Shown here: positions 53,553 through 57,460 of the stretch, one piece after another
How positions within the stretch are numbered: the stretch's first letter is position 1
Layout of the letters: the number at the start of each line of letters is the position of its first letter
Source: Ramlibacter sp.
GTDB taxonomy: Bacteria > Pseudomonadota > Gammaproteobacteria > Burkholderiales > Burkholderiaceae_C
Length of the DNA stretch: 57,460 bases
Assembly (NCBI GenBank): GCA_030695945.1
Contig: JAUYOG010000044.1
Coordinates: forward strand, 1 to 57,460
Reading direction: 5' to 3'
The notes under the pieces: generated by a model
Seen by the model: only the letters and a program-made list of their open reading frames with translations
What the model was told of the DNA's origin: nothing
Databases searched by the model: none
Made by a program: the position numbers and the translations under genes

Positions 53553-54231
53553 AAAGGATTGCGATCAGGGCGCTCAGCGCCCACCACTGGAAGGCATAGC
53601 CGTAATTCTTCCCGGCGCCGCTAGCGACCTCCGGCCACTCCCGCAGCAGGCCATCCGAGGCCGCTCCGGTCTGCTGCACGGCGAGATCCAGCAGGGCCAG
53701 GCCCGTTTCGGTCCGGAACTGCGCCAAGTCGAGATTTTGCCGTATGGGGCCGGTCCCCGCCCCGGCGAACTCGTATAGCTTGGCGGGAGGCGGGGCCATG
53801 CGCCCGCGCAACTCGATCACGCCCGGGGGTGTTTCAACCGCCGGAAGCTTCTCGCGGTCCACGAAATTGCGCGGAACCCAGCCCCGTTCCACCAGCACCG
53901 CTGCACCGCTGTCCCGCAGCTTGAGCGGGGTGACCACGTAGAAACCGGGCCGGCCCCGCATCTGCCGGTTGTCCAGGAACACCGTGTGCCGCGGCACCCA
54001 CTCGCCGCGCAGCACGACCGGGCGATGCAGCAGGTCATTGACCGCAGGCGCGGCCACGATGGCGCGCTGGTCCAGCGGCGCCAGGGCCTTGCGCTGCTCG
54101 ATGGCCGCGTGCAGCGCGAGCTTCTCCTGCGCCCGGCCCCACTGCCACGCGCCCAGCGCGAGCGTCACGGCGCAGCCGACGAGCGCGGCGGCGGTGACCA
54201 CCCGGAACCGTGCGCGGGAGGCGGCCGTCAC
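53503..54231 (-). CDS. SURF1 family cytochrome oxidase biogenesis protein
   Basis: A 242-aa protein with two transmembrane helices (about 15-32 and 215-235). GAWQWGRAQEK, VVLRGEWVPRHTVFLDNRQM and LVERGWVPRNF are the family signature, as is the C-terminal GYAFQWWALSALIAILYAWF. It probably helps heme a insertion. The start is uncertain: GTG 54231 is chosen, leaving only 15 bp to the divergent start at 54247. The 3' end overlaps the SCO-like gene. Confidence 0.93.
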   Translation of the reverse strand: MTAASRARFRVVTAAALVGCAVTLALGAWQWGRAQEKLALHAAIEQRKALAPLDQRAIVAAPAVNDLLHRPVVLRGEWVPRHTVFLDNRQMRGRPGFYVVTPLKLRDSGAAVLVERGWVPRNFVDREKLPAVETPPGVIELRGRMAPPPAKLYEFAGAGTGPIRQNLDLAQFRTETGLALLDLAVQQTGAASDGLLREWPEVASGAGKNYGYAFQWWALSALIAILYAWFQFIAPRRRPPPA

Positions 54232-54246
54232 GGGATAATCCCGGTC

Positions 54247-54468
54247 ATGAAATACCTCGTGGTGCTTGCCTTCGTCGCGATCATCGCCAGTCTGGGCTCG
54301 GCGCTGTACTTCATGATGCGCGACGGCCAGGACGGCAAACCCAAGACCAGCCACATGGCCCGCGCGCTCGCGTTCCGCGTCGGCTTCTCGATCCTGCTGT
54401 TCGTGTGCATCCTGCTCGCCTGGAAATTCGGCTACATCCAGCCGACGGGAATACCGATCACCAAGTAG
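54247..54468 (+). CDS. Twin-transmembrane small protein (DUF2909-like)
   Basis: A 73-aa protein with two hydrophobic helices (about 4-23 VVLAFVAIIASLGSALYFMM and 44-61 RVGFSILLFVCILLAWKF), joined by a charged loop with DGQDGKPKTSHMARAL. It resembles the small twin-transmembrane protein of the betaproteobacterial cytochrome oxidase cluster. It lies on the opposite strand to the rest of the cluster. Followed by a terminator at 54481-54507. Confidence 0.85.
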   Translation: MKYLVVLAFVAIIASLGSALYFMMRDGQDGKPKTSHMARALAFRVGFSILLFVCILLAWKFGYIQPTGIPITK

Positions 54469-54480
54469 ACACCAAAAGGA

Positions 54481-54507
54481 CAAGGCGCCCATCGGGCGCC
54501 TTGTTAT
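54481..54507 (+). terminator. Intrinsic terminator after the twin-transmembrane gene
   Basis: 10-bp stem CAAGGCGCCC / GGGCGCCTTG, loop ATC, followed by TTAT. Good Rho-independent terminator. Confidence 0.8.
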
Positions 54508-54560
54508 CACCTTCGCGGAGCGTGCTCCGGGCCGCCCCAAGCTTTTCTCACTGATCAACC

Positions 54561-54594
54561 CACTCTGAAATTTCGCTTGCGAAATTTCAGAGTG
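54561..54594. repeat. Perfect 16-bp palindrome abutting the coxC stop
   Basis: Arms CACTCTGAAATTTCGC (54561-54576) and GCGAAATTTCAGAGTG (54579-54594) are perfectly complementary with only TT between them. The second arm ends one base before the coxC stop codon (minus strand). Probably a coxC mRNA 3' stem or bidirectional terminator; no T tract. Confidence 0.6.
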
Positions 54595-55476
54595 CTAGAG
54601 CCAGTACACCAGGGTGTACAGACCGAGCCACACCACATCCACGAAGTGCCAGTACCAGGCAGCGCCCTCGAAGCCGAAATGGCGATCGGCCGTGAAGTGG
54701 CCCTTCATCAGCCGCAGCGTGATGAACAGCAGCATCAGCATGCCCACCAGCACGTGGAAGCCGTGGAAGCCCGTGAGCATGAAGAACGTGGAGCCGTACG
54801 CGCCCGAACTGAGCTTGAGGTTCATGCCGGTATAGGCATGGTAGTACTCGTAGCCCTGTACGCCGACGAAGGTCGCGCCGAGCGCGACGGTGATCCACAT
54901 CCACAGGATCGTCGGCCCGCGCTTGTTTTCACGCAGGAGGTGGTGGGCGATGGTGAGCGTGACGCCCGAGGACAGCAGCAACGCGGTGTTGATGGTCGGC
55001 AGCCAGAACGGCGTCATCACCTCGAAGGGCTCGACGATGCCGGCCGGCGACGCGGTGGCGCCCGGCGCGTGGGTGGGCCATACGGCCTTGAAATCGGGCC
55101 ACAGCAGGGCGTTCTCGACCCCGCCGAGCTCCGGCACGGAGTGCGCGCGCATCCACCAGAGCGCCGTGAAGAAAGCGCCGAAGAACATCACCTCCGAGAA
55201 GATGAACCAGCTCATGCTCCAGCGGTAGGAGAGGTCGATCTTGTGGCCGTAGCTGCCGCTCTCGCTCTCGCCGATGGAGTCGCGGAACCACTGGAACAGC
55301 ACCCAGAACAGCCAGGCGAGGCCGGCGAACAGCGCGTATTCGCCCCAGCCGTTGCCGTTGATCCAGTTGGCCGCGCCGAAGAAGATCCAGAACAGCCCGA
55401 ACGCCGCCATCGCCGGGTGGCGCGAGGGCTGGGGCACGAAGTAGTAAGGCGTGGTGCCGGGGGTGCTTGTACTCAT
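54595..55476 (-). CDS. coxC: Cytochrome c oxidase subunit III
   Basis: A 293-aa integral membrane subunit of the aa3-type oxidase (also called ctaE). Seven hydrophobic segments; FIFSEVMFFGAFFTALWWMRA contains the conserved Glu, and FHGFHVLVGMLMLLFITLRL and WYWHFVDVVWLGLYTLVYW near the C-terminus are diagnostic. It lies downstream of ctaG and the DUF2970 gene. Confidence 0.97.
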   Translation of the reverse strand: MSTSTPGTTPYYFVPQPSRHPAMAAFGLFWIFFGAANWINGNGWGEYALFAGLAWLFWVLFQWFRDSIGESESGSYGHKIDLSYRWSMSWFIFSEVMFFGAFFTALWWMRAHSVPELGGVENALLWPDFKAVWPTHAPGATASPAGIVEPFEVMTPFWLPTINTALLLSSGVTLTIAHHLLRENKRGPTILWMWITVALGATFVGVQGYEYYHAYTGMNLKLSSGAYGSTFFMLTGFHGFHVLVGMLMLLFITLRLMKGHFTADRHFGFEGAAWYWHFVDVVWLGLYTLVYWL

Positions 55477-55516
55477 CTCTTTCGACTCCTGATTCCCGAA
55501 ATTCTTTGACGGCCGC

Positions 55517-55726
55517 CTAACCAGCGACCCAGTTCACCAGCAGCACCAGGGCGCCGACGAACAGCGCCACGCCCACCAGGGCCACGGCAATGATATGGAA
55601 GGGGTTGAGCTTGCCCAGGTCGGACCGGTATTCGCTGTTCTTGCGGATGCCGAGAAACGCCCATGCAACGGCCTTCACCGTGCGCAGCAGGGATGTCTTG
55701 TGTTCGGCCATGGCGGGGGCGCTCAT
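55517..55726 (-). CDS. DUF2970 small membrane protein
   Basis: A 69-aa protein. LLRTVKAVAWAFLGIRKNSEY is the DUF2970 signature, followed by one transmembrane helix (PFHIIAVALVGVALFVGALVLLVNW). The start at ATG 55726 overlaps the ctaG stop by 4 bp. Such proteins are found between ctaG and coxC in betaproteobacteria; the function is unknown but presumably concerns oxidase assembly. Confidence 0.88.
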   Translation of the reverse strand: MSAPAMAEHKTSLLRTVKAVAWAFLGIRKNSEYRSDLGKLNPFHIIAVALVGVALFVGALVLLVNWVAG

Positions 55727-56325
55727 GTGCGCGGCTCCGCCGCGGAGCCCAGCGTTGCGGTCGGCGCCGGGGGCGTCTTGCCGCCCACTTCGAAGAAGGT
55801 GTAGGACAGCGTGATCGTCGTGACATCCTTCGACAGCCTCGGGTCGATGACGAACGCCACCGGCCACTGCTTCTTCTCGCCCGGCTCCAGCGTGTACTGC
55901 TTGAAGCAGAAGCACTCGAGCTTGTTGAAGTGCGCCGCCGCCTGGTGCGGCGCGTAGCTGGGGATCGCCTGCGCCGCCATGCGGCGGTCCTGCACGTTCT
56001 GGAATTCGTACATCACCGTGGCCAGTTCGCCCGGGTGCACCTGCACCGAGCGCTGGGCCGGCTTGAAAAGCCACGGGCCGCGCACGTTGGCGTCGAACTC
56101 CACCGTGATGGTGCGGCTGGTGTCCACCTGCGAATTGAGCTTCACGTCGGCGCCGGCCGTGCCGCCGCCGGGCACCTGCCGCTCGGACAGCGACAGGATG
56201 TTGATGCCCGTGACTTCGCAGATGTGCTTGTAGATCGGGATGAGCGCATAGCCGAAGGCGAACATGCCGACCGCGACCACGGCCAGCTTGCCCACCATCC
56301 TCAGATTTTCGGTGCGCACGCCCAT
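55723..56325 (-). CDS. ctaG: Cytochrome c oxidase assembly protein CtaG (Cox11)
   Basis: A 200-aa protein: an N-terminal transmembrane helix (about 12-30, VVAVGMFAFGYALIPIY) and a periplasmic Ig-like domain. The copper-binding CFCFKQ motif is in LECFCFKQYTLEPGE. It delivers copper to CuB of subunit I (ctaD, just upstream). The stop overlaps the DUF2970 start. Confidence 0.96.
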   Translation of the reverse strand: MGVRTENLRMVGKLAVVAVGMFAFGYALIPIYKHICEVTGINILSLSERQVPGGGTAGADVKLNSQVDTSRTITVEFDANVRGPWLFKPAQRSVQVHPGELATVMYEFQNVQDRRMAAQAIPSYAPHQAAAHFNKLECFCFKQYTLEPGEKKQWPVAFVIDPRLSKDVTTITLSYTFFEVGGKTPPAPTATLGSAAEPRT

Positions 56326-56334
56326 GTGTTGCGA

Positions 56335-56451
56335 TCAGTGGCCCAGCAACGCCATCTTGGCGATGAAGCCGATGAAGAACACCGCCACGATCGACACCAG
56401 CACGAGCGCCATCCGCACGTTGCCCTTTTTCTGTTCCCGGGTCTGCGCCAT
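56335..56451 (-). CDS. Cytochrome oxidase small assembly protein
   Basis: A 38-aa ORF: MAQTREQKKGNVRMAL, then one transmembrane helix (VLVSIVAVFFIGFIAKMALLGH). Start ATG 56451 lies 14 bp after the ctaD stop, and its stop is 9 bp before ctaG. Small proteins of this exact form lie between ctaD and ctaG in many betaproteobacteria. Too short for usual gene finders. Confidence 0.85.
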   Translation of the reverse strand: MAQTREQKKGNVRMALVLVSIVAVFFIGFIAKMALLGH

Positions 56452-56465
56452 CGCGTGCACCTTCG

Positions 56466-57460
56466 TCAATGGTGCTCGGGCTGGACGCGCGCGTCCAGGA
56501 TCTTCGTGGCCGTCGGGTCCAGCCGGGGCGGCGTCTCGAAGGTGTGGAAAGGCGCGGGCGAAGGAACCTCCCACTCCAGGCCTTCGGCGCCCTGGCCGTT
56601 CGGGTCGTTCCAGGGGCGCTGCGGGGCGGGCTCGCCCTTGCCGCGCATCATGGGCAGCACGATCGCGAAGAAGAAGTACACCTGCGCGAGGCCGAAGGCG
56701 AAGCCGCCGACCGACGCCAGGGCGTTGAAATCCGCGAACTGCATCGGGTAGTCCGCATAGCGGCGCGGCATCCCGGCCAGCCCCAGGAAGTGCATCGGGA
56801 AGAAGGTGATGTTGAACGCGATCAGCGACCACCAGAAGTGGATCTTGCCGCGCGTCTCGTTGTACATCACGCCCGTCCACTTCGGCGCCCAGTAGTAGAA
56901 GCCGGAGAACATGGCGTACAGCGAGCCTGCCACCAGCACGTAATGGAAGTGGGCCACGACGTAGTAGGTGTCCTGCAGCAGCAGGTCGATCGGGGCCATC
57001 GCCAGGATGAGGCCCGTGAAGCCGCCCATCGTGAACACGAAGATGAAGCCCACCGCGAACAGCATCGGCGTCTCGAAGGTCATCGAGCCCTGCCACATGG
57101 TGGCGATCCAGTTGAAGATCTTCACGGCCGTGGGCACCGCGATCAGCATGGTCGCGTACATGAAGAACAGCTGGCCGGTCACGGGCATGCCGGTCGTGAA
57201 CATGTGGTGCGCCCACACGATGAACGACAGGATGGCGATGGAGGACGTGGCGTACACCATCGAGGCATAGCCGAACAGGCGCTTGCGCGAGAAGGCCGGC
57301 ACGACGTGGCTGATGATGCCGAACGCCGGCAGGATCATGATGTAGACCTCGGGGTGGCCGAAGAACCAGAAGATGTGCTGGAACATCACCGGGTCGCCGC
57401 CACCGGCGGGGTTGAAGAAGGTCGTGCCGAAGTGGCGGTCGGTCAGCGTCATGGTGATCG
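56466..57460 (-). CDS. ctaD: Cytochrome c oxidase subunit I (partial, 5' end outside window)
   Basis: The C-terminal 331 or so residues of the heme-copper oxidase catalytic subunit. Visible: [33 protein letters not shown] (CuB His and cross-linked Tyr), HHMFTTG (two CuB His) and HFHYVLVAG (heme a3/a ligands). The gene continues beyond 57460; the ATG at 57452 is internal. The C-terminus is Pro/Gly-rich. It is followed by the 38-aa protein and ctaG. Confidence 0.97.
   Translation of the reverse strand, partial: ITMTLTDRHFGTTFFNPAGGGDPVMFQHIFWFFGHPEVYIMILPAFGIISHVVPAFSRKRLFGYASMVYATSSIAILSFIVWAHHMFTTGMPVTGQLFFMYATMLIAVPTAVKIFNWIATMWQGSMTFETPMLFAVGFIFVFTMGGFTGLILAMAPIDLLLQDTYYVVAHFHYVLVAGSLYAMFSGFYYWAPKWTGVMYNETRGKIHFWWSLIAFNITFFPMHFLGLAGMPRRYADYPMQFADFNALASVGGFAFGLAQVYFFFAIVLPMMRGKGEPAPQRPWNDPNGQGAEGLEWEVPSPAPFHTFETPPRLDPTATKILDARVQPEHH

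Overview
The window looks like chromosome of a GC-rich betaproteobacterium, probably order Burkholderiales, family Comamonadaceae (Ramlibacter/Variovorax-like). This is inferred from the gene content: a Bug-type solute receptor, a Comamonadaceae-style rpoH, the ctaD-ctaG-coxC-SURF1-ctaA-ctaB-sco order, and ispE-tRNA-Gln-prs-rplY-pth. I cannot assign a genus from sequence reading alone.

Positions 1-7776 are accessory DNA, visibly less GC-rich than the rest. The block ends at a tRNA-Arg(ACG) gene (7777-7853, minus), next to a tyrosine integrase (6544-7680) and an AlpA-like DNA-binding protein (6272-6667). This is the layout of an integrative element inserted at a tRNA 3' end. Cargo comprises a two-gene module ending in a HEPN-like protein (255-1066), a 312-aa protein of unknown function (4855-5793) and a small membrane-protein gene. 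The membrane-protein gene is cut in two by a complete IS66-family insertion sequence (1502-4483; tnpA, tnpB, tnpC and a passenger gene) with 22-bp terminal inverted repeats and a perfect 8-bp target duplication, TGTACAGA. Removing the element and one duplication restores a 152-codon reading frame exactly. The passenger gene carries a one-base frameshift in a G run.

Positions 7887-28336 are mostly core genome: a Tat/lipoprotein GH5-like glycosidase, a UspA protein, an esterase, an NDUFA9-like dehydrogenase, a CAU tRNA, hrcA divergent from nadK-recN-rapZ, then mutY, a dynamin-like GTPase and mutM on the other strand. These are followed by a TPR protein-lolB-ispE operon, tRNA-Gln, prs, rplY (L25/Ctc), pth, a small secreted protein and a YfhL-type ferredoxin.

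Positions 28396-36463 hold a compact peptide/nickel-type ABC importer (two permeases, two ATPases, binding protein) that runs straight into an amidase and a TPR38-like protein, suggesting import and hydrolysis of an amide-containing substrate. Positions 36412-44622 are housekeeping: a histidine phosphatase, an alpha/beta hydrolase, coaD, rsmD, a pair of M16 peptidases, ftsY, selD and cutA.

At 45358-45384 a near-perfect CIRCE operator (HrcA site) overlaps the apparent promoter of rpoH. Since hrcA is also in the window (13104-14105), the two heat-shock regulators appear linked: HrcA probably represses sigma-32. After rpoH come a 7TM protein with a degenerate GGDEF domain, a Bug receptor and an AlkD-like protein. 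From 50126 to the right edge is a cytochrome c oxidase cluster on the minus strand: ctaD (partial), a 38-aa protein, ctaG, a DUF2970 protein, coxC, SURF1, an SCO-like thioredoxin-fold protein, ctaA, ctaB and sco. A small twin-transmembrane gene in the cluster lies on the opposite strand.
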